The notes: generated by a model not told the origin, from the sequence alone. DNA of 64,000 bases from Balneola sp. (GCA_002696035.1 NZQV01000018.1:1-64000), one strand, 5' to 3'. Numbered from the stretch's first letter, positions 16,616-26,336 are shown. Made by a program: numbers and translations.

Positions 16616-17854
16616 ATGAAGCGATCATCTTGGGAAATTATTTTAGCAGGTTTCATTTTTGTAGGTATCGGTGTTTACATAGCAGGCAATTCATCTACCC
16701 CTAAACAACAAGCTTCCTCAAACATTTCAGCAGACAGTATAAATGTTAAGCTGGAGGGAGAGAATATCAGGGTCATCAAGCTGGAAAAAATAGCTAATCT
16801 TGAAAAACTGGAGAACCTGGAGAATCTAAAAAACCTCAAAAATTTGGGAAATTTCCTACCTGCAGAAGTTCGGGCAGATCTTGAAAATGAGATCGACGAG
16901 GTACTGAGACAGTTTGAGGATGAAAGTTTGAAGGTCAACATCAATACTGAAGACGGTACTGTTGAAATTCAGCGTGCAGTCACCGTTGGAGCGTCCGGTA
17001 GCTGGACGTCCGTATCTCCTGGTGTTTTTGCGTACGTGAAAGAATTTGACACCGATGCTTTGGAAAATATGGCCATCAGTATTCCCTTTGGTTCCATTGA
17101 AATTGTTAGTCAGACTTCTGGCCCAGGCAAATTAACGCTAAAAGCCTCTGGTCAGATCGCCAGCAAAGAAGATCTGGAATCCATCGTTTCCATTACTGAA
17201 CAACTCAGTTCCGACAAAGCTACTTTTCAAATTCGGTCCGCTTCTTCCGGCAATCAAAGAAATGTTAATCTGCAAGCAGTCCTGCATGTACCTCAAAATA
17301 TTGACTTAAATGCCACTACTGCAGCCGGACACATTTCATCCCAAAATATAACCGGTCAGCAGCATTACAGGACTAAAGGCGGACATATAACACTTTCTGA
17401 ACTTTCGGGTAAAGTAAACGCCAAAACCAGTGGTGGGCACGTTTCCCTGAAAAAGTCTAAAGGCACTTTTGTACTGGAATCTGCCGGCGGACATATTAGC
17501 GCCATGGAAACCGAAGGAGATATTACAATGAAGACCTCAGGTGGGAATTTACGAGCCTCCAAGATCAGTGGCGGAATTCAGGCATCAACAAATGGTGGAA
17601 ATATAGAATTTCAGTTTCTTCAGCTGAATGGAGATACTTTTGCCTCAACCGCTGCCGGCTCCATAACTTTGCAATTGCCAACCAGCACAGATGTCAGCTT
17701 AAATCTATCCGGTAATACCATTGAGATCCCTTCTGCTTTTAATTTTAATGGAGAGAACTCCTCAGGTAAAGCAAGTGGAACTATTGGTTCCGGAACACAT
17801 TCTGTTACCGCAAAAACCAATTATGGCAATGTGATTCTAAAGGCACATAATTAG
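16616..17854 (+). CDS. DUF4097-type beta-solenoid envelope protein
   Basis: This 412-residue protein begins with an uncleaved-looking signal anchor (WEIILAGFIFVGIGVYIAG). A leucine/asparagine-rich heptad-like segment follows at residues 58-82 (EKIANLEKLENLENLKNL), then an acidic linker. From about residue 150 it consists of a beta-strand repeat with recurrent TxGGHI and SxGGxI turns (AAGHISSQN, SGGHVSLKK, AGGHISAME, SGGNLRASK), the hallmark of DUF4097 solenoids. It probably sits in the periplasm attached to the inner membrane. Function is unknown; family members often accompany stress regulators. Confidence 0.75.
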   Translation: MKRSSWEIILAGFIFVGIGVYIAGNSSTPKQQASSNISADSINVKLEGENIRVIKLEKIANLEKLENLENLKNLKNLGNFLPAEVRADLENEIDEVLRQFEDESLKVNINTEDGTVEIQRAVTVGASGSWTSVSPGVFAYVKEFDTDALENMAISIPFGSIEIVSQTSGPGKLTLKASGQIASKEDLESIVSITEQLSSDKATFQIRSASSGNQRNVNLQAVLHVPQNIDLNATTAAGHISSQNITGQQHYRTKGGHITLSELSGKVNAKTSGGHVSLKKSKGTFVLESAGGHISAMETEGDITMKTSGGNLRASKISGGIQASTNGGNIEFQFLQLNGDTFASTAAGSITLQLPTSTDVSLNLSGNTIEIPSAFNFNGENSSGKASGTIGSGTHSVTAKTNYGNVILKAHN

Positions 17855-17870
17855 AACCTGAATTTTCTAC

Positions 17871-18143
17871 TTATCCTTTTGAAGGCCCTTTATTTCTTTT
17901 TCTGAAATATGAACTCTTCAACCAACTTGCATGTAAAGTCAGGTGCAATGCAATGAATGCTGTAAATGCAGCTGCTATCCAAAAGTGAATATCTCCCCAC
18001 TGATGTCGCGTGAGCACAGCAAATGTATCTTGTCGGCTGCCAGGTGGTAATACAAAGTACAGAATGATACCGGTTGCAATTAATCCGATAAAGCCGACAA
18101 AAAGGCAAACATCCAATAGTACATTTTGGGTATGTTTTCTCAT
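17871..18143 (-). CDS. small DUF4405-type membrane protein
   Basis: This 90-residue protein has two membrane helices (LFVGFIGLIATGIILYFVL and WIAAAFTAFIALHLTLH) and histidines in TRHQWGDIHFW and LHLTLH placed as in DUF4405/cytochrome-b-like helices. The histidines could bind haem, but a four-helix bundle would need a dimer. The gene is convergent with the DUF4097 gene, with 16 bases between stop codons. Confidence 0.72.
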   Translation of the reverse strand: MRKHTQNVLLDVCLFVGFIGLIATGIILYFVLPPGSRQDTFAVLTRHQWGDIHFWIAAAFTAFIALHLTLHASWLKSSYFRKRNKGPSKG

Positions 18144-18249
18144 CTTAACTCCTGCCTATATATTGGTAAGCTACATGGCTAACATGAATCTTTTGTGAAT
18201 TAAATAATACTTAGCTTTACCTTGAAAAAAATTAAGTTCAGGCTACTTT

Positions 18250-19014
18250 ATGTCTCCGAAAGTTCATCAAACCAAAGACGGTTCTTCCACACTCTATTCC
18301 GAAAAATTTGAGCAATATTATCACAACCCGAATGGCGCAGCTTCTGAAAGCGTGTACGTATTTTTTGAGCAGTCGGGGTTGATCTCGTTTCTGGAAACCA
18401 CTGATACTTTGACCGTTTTAGAAGTAGGTTTTGGAACGGGCCTTAATTTTCTGCTTTTGCTGGATATTCTGAAGAAACATAACCTGCATATTCCTGTCAG
18501 GTTCTACTCGATCGAAGCCTTTCCCATTACTGTTGAAACAGCCCGATCTATTGACTTCAAAGAACATCTTTCAGATCCGGGCTTGAATGAGCTCTTGCCA
18601 TCTATCTTTTCTGATCTCAATCCCGGAATGAATATTATCAAACCAATGAAAGATCTTGATGTTGAGCTTCATTTATTTTTTGGAACTTTTGATGGCTTCA
18701 GAGCTCAGGAGTGTTCGGCCGATTTTATTTTTCATGATGCCTTTTCTCCTGAAGTAAATGAAGAGCTCTGGGATGATAAGACTTTCAAAAAACTTTCAAC
18801 ATACTCCCACTCTGAAACGGTACTTACTACCTACTGTGCAGCCTCCAAAGCCCGGGGTGCTATGTGTGCCGCAGACTGGTATGTCGCAAAAGCTCGAGGG
18901 GCTTTAGGCAAAAGGGAAATGACCATTGCTTCTTTATCTGAAGAAAAGCTATCCGGTTTTAAACGAGTGAATGAAAAAAGACTGGCTGAGCGCTATAATA
19001 AAGGTGACTTCTAA
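18250..19014 (+). CDS. mnmD: tRNA 5-methylaminomethyl-2-thiouridine methyltransferase
   Basis: This 254-residue protein matches the stand-alone methyltransferase half of MnmC. It has the N-terminal TKDGSSTLYSEKFEQYYHN block, the SAM-binding LEVGFGTGLNFLLLL motif at about residue 58, and the FHDAFSPEVNEELW active-site region. There is no C-terminal FAD oxidase domain, which makes it the MnmD type. It completes mnm5(s2)U34 in the wobble position of certain tRNAs. Confidence 0.88.
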   Translation: MSPKVHQTKDGSSTLYSEKFEQYYHNPNGAASESVYVFFEQSGLISFLETTDTLTVLEVGFGTGLNFLLLLDILKKHNLHIPVRFYSIEAFPITVETARSIDFKEHLSDPGLNELLPSIFSDLNPGMNIIKPMKDLDVELHLFFGTFDGFRAQECSADFIFHDAFSPEVNEELWDDKTFKKLSTYSHSETVLTTYCAASKARGAMCAADWYVAKARGALGKREMTIASLSEEKLSGFKRVNEKRLAERYNKGDF

Positions 19015-19018
19015 ATTT

Positions 19019-19042
19019 TGTTTAAACAATATTGTTTAAACA
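19019..19042. repeat. perfect 24-bp palindrome
   Basis: Two copies of the self-complementary decamer TGTTTAAACA are separated by ATAT, and the whole 24 bases read the same on both strands. It lies five bases after the mnmD stop, between convergent mnmD and engB. It could be a weak hairpin terminator with a four-base loop or a protein-binding site. Confidence 0.7.
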
Positions 19043-19099
19043 CTAATTGAAATAAATGACTTCTCTGCTTTTAATAATGTCAGAATTATGCAAGAATTG

Positions 19100-19702
19100 T
19101 CACTCTACTTGCTGCTCGAAAACGAATTCTTTGATGAGCTTATCGACTTCTTCTACGCCCTCTCTTGAGGATGAAGAGAATGGCAAAATTGGCACATCAA
19201 TATTCATTTCTTTAAGTACGCGCCTCACTTTGGCTTTCGAGGCATTCACTTTATTTCGTGATAGTTTATCGGACTTGGACAGGACCACTGCAAATGGTTT
19301 TTCATTCATCCCCATCCAATAGAAAAAATCTTCATCAAGTTGACTGGGATCGTGCCGCACATCTACAACATGCAAGATCAGGCGAAGTGATTCTCGGTCG
19401 AGTAAGTATTCCCGGATACTTTTACCCCATCGTTCTCGCTCTTTTTTGGGAACTTTAGCAAATCCATAGCCCGGCAGATCCACCATAAAAAACTCGTCCC
19501 CGATCTGATAATAATTCATCTGCTGTGTTTTCCCGGGCGTGTTTGAGGTCCGCGCAATATTCTTACGGTTCAACAAGGTATTGATGAGTGAAGATTTCCC
19601 CACGTTAGAACGACCTGCAAAACAAACTTCCGGCAGGGTAGCAGGTGGACATTCTTCCAGTTTAGTAGCGCTTGTAATAAATTTCGGCTGAGCTTTGAAC
19701 AT
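19100..19702 (-). CDS. engB: ribosome biogenesis GTP-binding protein YsxC/EngB
   Basis: This 200-residue GTPase carries all G motifs in order: G1 GRSNVGKSS, G2 with SNTPGKTQQ, G3 DLPGYG, G4 SKSD and G5-like PFSSSS. The TPGKTQQMNYY segment is diagnostic of the YihA/YsxC/EngB family. It assists assembly of the large ribosomal subunit. It starts three bases after the purF stop, so both are transcribed together. Confidence 0.94.
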   Translation of the reverse strand: MFKAQPKFITSATKLEECPPATLPEVCFAGRSNVGKSSLINTLLNRKNIARTSNTPGKTQQMNYYQIGDEFFMVDLPGYGFAKVPKKERERWGKSIREYLLDRESLRLILHVVDVRHDPSQLDEDFFYWMGMNEKPFAVVLSKSDKLSRNKVNASKAKVRRVLKEMNIDVPILPFSSSSREGVEEVDKLIKEFVFEQQVE

Positions 19703-19705
19703 GAA

Positions 19706-21208
19706 TTAAATTAAATCGTTGGCTTCCTTTTCAACCCCAAAGTTGACCGGTACAGGATAATTTCCGGTAAAACAGGCGGTACAGTAATCGGCATCGGATG
19801 GATTGGCTTCTTTGACCGCATCCACGAGTCCATCGGGTGACAGATAGCAGAGACTATCAACTCCAATTTCCTTAGCCATTTTTTCGATATCACGGTCAAA
19901 TTTATTGGCGATGAGTTCTTCAGGACTTGGGAAATCCATTCCGTAATAGCATGGTGAAATAATAGGAGGAGAACTCACCAAAAAGTGAATTTCAGCCGGA
20001 TTACAATCACGGATCATATCTACCAGATATCGGGAAGTTGTTCCGCGGACAATGGAATCATCCACAATGATGATGTTTCGTCCTTCGATCACCCCGCGAA
20101 CCGGATTGAACTTGGTCCGCACTTTCTGCTCACGGGATTTCTGTCCCGGTGAAATGAATGTGCGCCCCACATAATGATTGCGGATCAAACCCATATCATA
20201 TTTACATTCATGGCCTAGTTTACGGCTTTCGCTGGCATACCCAAGGGCGGCAGTGTTGCTTGAATCGGGAACTGACATTACCACAGGTTTTCTTCCCGTA
20301 GTATTGTTTTTAATGATCTTATCTAAGGGATGCTCTTTAGCCAGTTGTTTCCCGAGATTTCGGCGGATCTTATCTACCATCTCACCAAATATCATACTGT
20401 CTGGCCGTGAAAAATACACGTATTCAAAAATACATTGGCTGGTACCCGTTCCTTTGGTTGGCGGTATGAAAAATGATTTGGGTTCGCCTGTTTCTACAGC
20501 TTCATCATCAATCACAACGACTTCGCCTGGTTTCACATCACGGATATATTCGGCGTTATTGATGTCGAAGGCACAAGTTTCACTGGCCACACAAAAGGCT
20601 CCATCCACTTTCCCGATAGCAAGCGGACGGAATCCATTGGGATCCCTAACGGCAATGAGTTTGTCATCGGTCATTATAACCAGGCAGTATGCGCCTTCAA
20701 TTTGTCTCAAAGCATCCATGATCTGATCAAGCTGATCTTCGTACAAACTGTGCGAGATCAGGTGAAGGATCAATTCCGTATCAGAGGTACTTTGGAACAG
20801 GACGCCCTCTTTCCGAAACCGTTCCCGGATCTGCTTCGCATTGGAAAGATTTCCGTTGTGCCCTATCGCCAGGTTCCCTTTTCGGTAATGTACCCGAAAT
20901 GGTTGAATATTCGCAGGATTCTTAGACGATCCGGATGTGGAATACCTGTTGTGCCCGATAGCTTTATTCCCTTTCAGGACCTTCTTCAAGACCTTTGGAT
21001 CATCAAAGACATTCAGGACCAAGCCAAAATCTTTGTATGCCGGCATAGCAGGACGTCCCTTCTTTTCATCATAATACGAAGACACGATTCCCGCAGATTC
21101 TTGTCCACGATGTTGCAGGGCATGAAGCCCATAATAGGTATGCAGGGCGGCATCGGGATGGTTATAGATTCCGTAAATTCCGCAATATTCGCGAGGTTTG
21201 TCGCTCAT
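19706..21208 (-). CDS. purF: amidophosphoribosyltransferase
   Basis: This 500-residue enzyme has an N-terminal glutaminase domain whose catalytic cysteine is Cys9 in EYCGIYGI, exposed after removal of a short leader. HALQHRGQESAGI follows, then a phosphoribosyltransferase domain with the PRPP loop IIIVDDSIVRGTTS. It makes phosphoribosylamine from PRPP and glutamine in the first step of purine synthesis. A CYYGMDFPSPEELIA segment near the C-terminal third and late cysteines are as in family members that bind an Fe-S cluster. It leads an operon with engB. Confidence 0.95.
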   Translation of the reverse strand: MSDKPREYCGIYGIYNHPDAALHTYYGLHALQHRGQESAGIVSSYYDEKKGRPAMPAYKDFGLVLNVFDDPKVLKKVLKGNKAIGHNRYSTSGSSKNPANIQPFRVHYRKGNLAIGHNGNLSNAKQIRERFRKEGVLFQSTSDTELILHLISHSLYEDQLDQIMDALRQIEGAYCLVIMTDDKLIAVRDPNGFRPLAIGKVDGAFCVASETCAFDINNAEYIRDVKPGEVVVIDDEAVETGEPKSFFIPPTKGTGTSQCIFEYVYFSRPDSMIFGEMVDKIRRNLGKQLAKEHPLDKIIKNNTTGRKPVVMSVPDSSNTAALGYASESRKLGHECKYDMGLIRNHYVGRTFISPGQKSREQKVRTKFNPVRGVIEGRNIIIVDDSIVRGTTSRYLVDMIRDCNPAEIHFLVSSPPIISPCYYGMDFPSPEELIANKFDRDIEKMAKEIGVDSLCYLSPDGLVDAVKEANPSDADYCTACFTGNYPVPVNFGVEKEANDLI

Positions 21209-21313
21209 ATTCTAAACACTCCGAGGATAAAGTTTGATTAAAACTAAAGATAAGAAATTATAGCGGGCTTAGTGAATTAGAAGTCGCGGAAGTTATTGAC
21301 AGGTTTTGAACAT

Positions 21314-23425
21314 TCATTCGGACCTTGGTAATTCTACATAAAAAGTAGTGCCTTCCCCTTCTTCACTTTCAAACCATATACGCCCGTTCATTTTCTCAAC
21401 AAATTCTTTGGTCATGCTAAGTCCGAACCCGGATCCTTTTTCTTTACCCGTACCAACGCGGGTCCATGTATTGCTGTTGAATATTTTATCCATTGATGAC
21501 TCTGGAATGCCTACCCCATCATCTTTAACCCCTATAATAATTTTCTCTTTTTCTTCCTGAGTAAATACCTCTATCACTCCATTCTCATTGGTATATTTGA
21601 TAGCATTTGAGATGAGGTTCCGTAAAATCACTCGCATGGCATTGGGATCGGCTAAAATTGTTGAAGCTTCTCCATTCAGATTATTTCTGAGCTCTATTTT
21701 TTTCTGGATTGCCAGGAAGGACTGGGTAGTCAGAACATCCGCCAATAGTGGTTTCAATTCCATCGGTTTTGGATCCAGGTCGAAGCCCGAAAGCTGATCT
21801 TTTGCCCAGGCTAACAAGTCTTCGATCACATTTACGTTTTGCCGAACTGAACTATCTATATCGTCTATCAGACGTTTAAGGTCCTCACCTTTCAAAATAT
21901 CATCACGAATTAGATCGAGAATTCCCTGCACGGATGTAAGCGGTGAACGCAGATCATGAGAAACCATTGCAAATACCTGATCTTTGGCTTTGTTAAGATC
22001 TTGTAGTTCATCTCTTTGAGCTTGTATCTCTTCAAGTAACTCTTGTTTAACTTTTGCATTTCTCTTCGCCACAAATAATAAAATGGCTATAAGGATCAAG
22101 ATAATACCACCCGCAGCTATTAAGATCAGTTGAAACTGAATGCGGGCCTGCTGCTGTGCCTGTTTTTCCTCCAGGAGACGATTTATCTCATTTTGTCTCC
22201 TTAACTCAAGCTGACTTTCCAAATTCGCCAGGTCTTTTTCTATTGATAATTGAGTCAGGCTATCAGTAATTGTAGTATACCTTTCGTGGCTTTTAAGTGC
22301 TTCTTCATAGTTCTGTCCAGATTTGTACGTTTCGTACAATTGCAGCTGTGCTTCTTTTTCATAGTCAGGGTTATCCAGATCAGCTGCTACCTGAAGGGTG
22401 CTATTCAAAAAGTCCAATGCCTGTTCATAGTTGCCCACATCTAAATAAAGTTTTCCTAATTCTAAGTAATTGTGATAAAATGCTTCTACCACATTTATTT
22501 TTTGCGCGTTCTCCAGTGATAGCTTCAGGTATCGTTCTGCTTCAGAATAATTTCCCTCTTTTCGTTTTAACTCGCCCAGGTTATGATTTGCGATCAACTC
22601 AGGAGCTCCGGGGTTTACTTCTTCAAATACTTCCTGAGCTTTAAACAGATATTCTTCGGCCTCAGAAAACTGCTCCAGCTTCATTTTAACCACCCCAAGG
22701 TTATTATATGCATTATACAAATATGACCTGAAATTGAACTCCTGTCCTATCTCTATAGCTTTTTCATAGTACGAAACAGCCGTTTCGTAGTTGTCCATGC
22801 CTTCGTAAAGCACCCCTATATTAAGCCTGGATAGAAACATTAGCGGGACATATTCAGCCTCATCGGCAAACACAATGGCTTCCAGATAGTTTTCGGCTGC
22901 GAGGCCGGTGTTGCCAAGGTCGTCATAGGCATTGGCCATATTCATTTTGAGACCCGCTGAAAATTGTTCGCGCGACTTCTCCTCCATCATCCATGTAAGA
23001 TCTAAGGCATTTTGAAAAGCCTCCAATGCCTGACGACTTTGCCCCCTTGCATCAAACACATTTCCCATTCCATTGTAGTAGTCAGGCAAAAATTGAGTCT
23101 CAGAATACTCTTTGATACCGAAATTGTATTGAGAAAAAGCAGAGTCCAACTTCTGTTCCCTTTCATAAAGATTCCCCAAAATTAAGACACTCCTTGCTTT
23201 TCCATCGGTATAGTTTCTTTCTTGAGAAAGTGAATCTGCTTTTGCTATAAGCATTCTTGCTTCATCCAATCCCCCTTGCTGGTTCAAAACAAAAGCCTGA
23301 CTCAAAAGCGAATCTACATAAGCTGTTTCCGGATTATCATCTTTATCCTGAAAACCGAGCGCAGAAACAGTACCTATACAACTCACAACCAACACCAATA
23401 CCAGCTTTTCTACAATCCTTTGCAT
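21314..23425 (-). CDS. TPR-containing sensor histidine kinase, paralogue A
   Basis: This 703-residue protein has a signal peptide, about eight tetratricopeptide repeats in the periplasm (residues about 40-390), a coiled coil, one membrane helix (LILIAAGGIILILIAILLFV), a HisKA domain with His490 in VSHDLRSPLTS, and a HATPase_c domain (NLISNAIKYTN, DDGVGIP, GSGFGLSM). No receiver domain or neighbouring regulator is present, so it is an orphan kinase. It lies directly downstream of a paralogue of the same layout. The last 50 or so bases of both genes are identical. Confidence 0.9.
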   Translation of the reverse strand: MQRIVEKLVLVLVVSCIGTVSALGFQDKDDNPETAYVDSLLSQAFVLNQQGGLDEARMLIAKADSLSQERNYTDGKARSVLILGNLYEREQKLDSAFSQYNFGIKEYSETQFLPDYYNGMGNVFDARGQSRQALEAFQNALDLTWMMEEKSREQFSAGLKMNMANAYDDLGNTGLAAENYLEAIVFADEAEYVPLMFLSRLNIGVLYEGMDNYETAVSYYEKAIEIGQEFNFRSYLYNAYNNLGVVKMKLEQFSEAEEYLFKAQEVFEEVNPGAPELIANHNLGELKRKEGNYSEAERYLKLSLENAQKINVVEAFYHNYLELGKLYLDVGNYEQALDFLNSTLQVAADLDNPDYEKEAQLQLYETYKSGQNYEEALKSHERYTTITDSLTQLSIEKDLANLESQLELRRQNEINRLLEEKQAQQQARIQFQLILIAAGGIILILIAILLFVAKRNAKVKQELLEEIQAQRDELQDLNKAKDQVFAMVSHDLRSPLTSVQGILDLIRDDILKGEDLKRLIDDIDSSVRQNVNVIEDLLAWAKDQLSGFDLDPKPMELKPLLADVLTTQSFLAIQKKIELRNNLNGEASTILADPNAMRVILRNLISNAIKYTNENGVIEVFTQEEKEKIIIGVKDDGVGIPESSMDKIFNSNTWTRVGTGKEKGSGFGLSMTKEFVEKMNGRIWFESEEGEGTTFYVELPRSE

Positions 23426-23496
23426 GCCAATGTCTTATTATTTAAAAGAGTTGAAAACCGTCCTCATCAACGGGTCAATATAGACTATTTCTTCTA

Positions 23497-25626
23497 TCAG
23501 GCTTTGGGTAATTCTACATAAAAAGTAGTGCCTTCCCCTTCTTCACTTTCAAACCAGATCTTGCCACCCATTTTTTCGGTGAATTCTTTACTGAGGCTTA
23601 ACCCAAAACCTGAACCCTTCTCATTTTTGGTACCTTCACGCGTCCATGTACGGCTGTTGAAGATTTTTTGAGCTGACTCTTTTGGAATCCCGATCCCGTT
23701 GTCCTTCACCATTATGGTAACGCTGTCCTTATTTTCTGTTGCATTCACAGTAATAGTATCCCCCTTTTCGGTGTACTTGATGGCGTTTGAAATAAGATTC
23801 CTAAAAATGATGCGGGTTGCGTTTACATCGCCCTTAATTTTTTGCTCCCTCAAGTTTGATTCCAGGGAAATATCTTTCCGGATAGCCATAAAAGACTGGC
23901 TGGTAAGTACATCTTTGACCAAAGGCTCCAGATCCACTTCCCCTGACTGAAGCTCCAATCCGGATAACTGATCCTTGGCCCAGGTAAGCAGGTCTTCAAT
24001 TACATCTACATTTTCTTGTACGGATTGATCAATATCCTGAACCAGTTGTTTCAATTCATCTCCCTTCAAGATCTCATCTTTGACAAGCTCCAGCACTCCC
24101 TGAACCGATGTGAGTGGTGAACGAAGATCATGAGATACAATAGCAAAAACCCGGTCTTTGGCCTGATTTAGCTGCTCAAGCTCGTCTTTTCGATCTCTTA
24201 ATTCCTCTAAAAGTTCCTGTTTTTCGCGGGTGGTCTTTCTTGCCATAATTAAAAGTGCCGCGATCAAAAGTATGATCAAAATAGCTGCGCCAATAAGAAT
24301 GTTCTGTACACGAATCTGTCGTTCCTGCTGTGTTTGTTTCTCCTCCAGAAGTTCGTTGATCTCCTGCTGACGGCTAATCTCAAAAGTGCTTTTTAATTCC
24401 GACAACTCCTTCTCCTTTTCTATGGTCTTAAGGCTGTCAGTCAATGCTTTATCTTCTACTAACGTGTTGTACGCTTTTTGATAACGACCGGCGCTTGCAT
24501 ACACCTTTTGTGCTTGTTGCAGCGCTGCAGTAAGCGTTGAAAGACTTCCGGAACCTCTTGCTAGTGGAAGCGCCTGTTCTATATGAAAAACACTTTTTTC
24601 GAGCTGTCCTGCATTTTCATACAAACGACTCAATTCCAGATGATTAAAATAAATACCCTGTGGTAACTGAATGGACTCGCTCATTTCAAGAGATCTGAAT
24701 AAGAGATCTTCAGCTTCCTTAAATCTCCCCATTCTACTTAGGGTAGCCCCTTTATTGTGAATGATTATGGCAGGTGGAGCATTAGGCCGGAGCTCTTCCC
24801 AAAGTACTGCTGCTTGATCGTAATATGCTAAGGCATCGGTATACTTCCCCTGCTCTCGAGACACATTTGCCAGATTTAATATTGCACGGGATTCATTGAC
24901 CTTACTATTGATGGATCTGGCCATTTCCATTGACTTTTCAAGGTAGTATTGACTTTTCTCATACTCCTTCACATCCTCATAAGCGCCTCCAAGATTATTG
25001 TAAAGCAAAGTGAGCATTAATGAATCTGAACGGGATTCTGCAAAATCAATAGCTTTGAGAAAATTCTCAAAACTTTCATTCATATTACCGAACGCCATGT
25101 GCGTGGTAGCAAGTGTTTGATACATGGTTGCAAGAAACTGTTCTCTTGAACTTTCATCAGGAATACGGTTTGCCAGTCCCAACGCTTTTTCTAATACCGG
25201 CATAGCACCTATAATATCGCCCTGATTATAAAGAACCTCCCCTTTTAACTTATACAGACGAGCCAACTGATCTGAATTTGCAAACCGCTGCAAGGCTCCA
25301 GCCAGAACTTCTTCGGCTTTGGTAAATTCATACCGTTCGTTATAGGTTTCAGATAATACAATAATAGCCTTTAACTGCCCTTCCTCGTATAAAATATCCT
25401 CGGCTATAATATCCGCTTTCTTGGCAAGTATAATGGTACTGTCATAATCAGAAACTGATTTAAACTGACGCGCATCATCCAGCAATGCCTCAACATATGA
25501 AGTATCAGGAATTACCTCATTCTCTGTTTGTCCCTGCACACTAAACATGCACGCAAAAACCAACACAAACATACTGACCGACCGGATTAGGATTCTTAAG
25601 ACCACTGCCCTCCTTAAAGTTTTCAA
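23497..25626 (-). CDS. TPR-containing sensor histidine kinase, paralogue B
   Basis: This 709-residue protein has the same architecture as its neighbour: signal peptide, TPR array, coiled coil with EEKQTQQERQ, membrane helix (ILIGAAILIILLIAALLIMA), HisKA with His499 in VSHDLRSPLTS, and HATPase_c (NLISNAIKYTE, DNGIGIP, GSGFGLSL). The kinase halves are far more alike than the TPR halves, suggesting that the two sense different ligands or proteins but share output. Spacing to paralogue A is 71 bases. No cognate regulator is adjacent. Confidence 0.9.
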   Translation of the reverse strand: MKTLRRAVVLRILIRSVSMFVLVFACMFSVQGQTENEVIPDTSYVEALLDDARQFKSVSDYDSTIILAKKADIIAEDILYEEGQLKAIIVLSETYNERYEFTKAEEVLAGALQRFANSDQLARLYKLKGEVLYNQGDIIGAMPVLEKALGLANRIPDESSREQFLATMYQTLATTHMAFGNMNESFENFLKAIDFAESRSDSLMLTLLYNNLGGAYEDVKEYEKSQYYLEKSMEMARSINSKVNESRAILNLANVSREQGKYTDALAYYDQAAVLWEELRPNAPPAIIIHNKGATLSRMGRFKEAEDLLFRSLEMSESIQLPQGIYFNHLELSRLYENAGQLEKSVFHIEQALPLARGSGSLSTLTAALQQAQKVYASAGRYQKAYNTLVEDKALTDSLKTIEKEKELSELKSTFEISRQQEINELLEEKQTQQERQIRVQNILIGAAILIILLIAALLIMARKTTREKQELLEELRDRKDELEQLNQAKDRVFAIVSHDLRSPLTSVQGVLELVKDEILKGDELKQLVQDIDQSVQENVDVIEDLLTWAKDQLSGLELQSGEVDLEPLVKDVLTSQSFMAIRKDISLESNLREQKIKGDVNATRIIFRNLISNAIKYTEKGDTITVNATENKDSVTIMVKDNGIGIPKESAQKIFNSRTWTREGTKNEKGSGFGLSLSKEFTEKMGGKIWFESEEGEGTTFYVELPKA

Positions 25627-25661
25627 AATTGAAAATCGATAGAATATCTATCTAAAATAAC

Positions 25662-25688
25662 AAAGCCCTTCAACAGTTGAAGGGCTTT
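25662..25688 (-). terminator. intrinsic terminator of the OsmC gene
   Basis: AAAGCCCTTCAAC (25662-25674) and GTTGAAGGGCTTT (25676-25688) form a perfect 13-base inverted repeat. Read on the minus strand it follows the OsmC stop by 29 bases and leads into GTTATTTTAG. Confidence 0.8.
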
Positions 25689-25717
25689 AAAAGTGATTCT
25701 ATGTTAAAAAAATAAAA

Positions 25718-26140
25718 TTAACTGATCAGGGTGGCATCCAATTGGATATCAACACCGGTTAATGCTTTTGAAACCGGGCATCCACTCTTTGCAGCTTTTG
25801 CAATTTCCTGGAATTTTTCATTCTCTATATCAGAAACATCACCCTTTGTTACTAATTTAATAGTGGTGATTGCACCCGCTCCTGGATCAATGGTCACATC
25901 CGCAGAAGTTTCAACTGAATTCGGGGTGAAGCCAGCTTTGTCGAGTTCATTTGATAAAGCCATGGAAAAGCATCCGGCAAGAGCAGCGCCAATCAATTCC
26001 TCGGGATTCGATCCTTCCTTATCCTCAAACCTTGTAGCAAAACTGTAAGCTCCTTCATAAGCTCCGCTACCAACTTTCATGGTTCCATTTCCAGACTTTA
26101 AGTCTCCTTTCCAAATCGCATTAGCTTTCTTAGTAGGCAT
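25718..26140 (-). CDS. OsmC family peroxiredoxin
   Basis: This 140-residue cytoplasmic protein has the two redox cysteines of the OsmC family, in IGAALAGCFSMALS and KSGCPVSKALTG, and the usual WKGDLKSGNGTM start. OsmC proteins reduce organic hydroperoxides through a cysteine pair. The length and the SGCPVSKAL motif place it with OsmC rather than Ohr. It is monocistronic with its own terminator. Confidence 0.9.
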   Translation of the reverse strand: MPTKKANAIWKGDLKSGNGTMKVGSGAYEGAYSFATRFEDKEGSNPEELIGAALAGCFSMALSNELDKAGFTPNSVETSADVTIDPGAGAITTIKLVTKGDVSDIENEKFQEIAKAAKSGCPVSKALTGVDIQLDATLIS

Positions 26141-26265
26141 ATTTTTTAGTTTTGAGTTGATATTTATTCTTCACCTAAGATAACGAGTCCCGGCAGATAT
26201 ACATTCCTTTTTTAAACCGCCTTATTCAAGCTTCAAAGAAAATCCGGGATTTATTAAAAAAATAG

Positions 26266-26297
26266 TTGAATAGTAACTGACATCGCCCTTATATTTG
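26266..26297 (+). promoter_or_regulatory. candidate promoter for the tRNA-Gly region
   Basis: TTG at 26266-26268 and TATATTTG at 26290-26297 are 21 bases apart and match the Bacteroidota TTG / TAnnTTTG layout. A second match, TATTTTTG at 26326-26333, lies just before the decayed tRNA copy. Either could drive transcription of the tRNA region. Confidence 0.45.
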
Positions 26298-26336
26298 ATG
26301 CCCTTTCAAAAAGTAATTTAATAATTATTTTTGAAT

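Noticed and set aside
20178-21241. Two long plus-strand frames (182 and 179 residues) opposite purF
   Set aside because: They are shadows of the purF reading frame; purF carries all family motifs.
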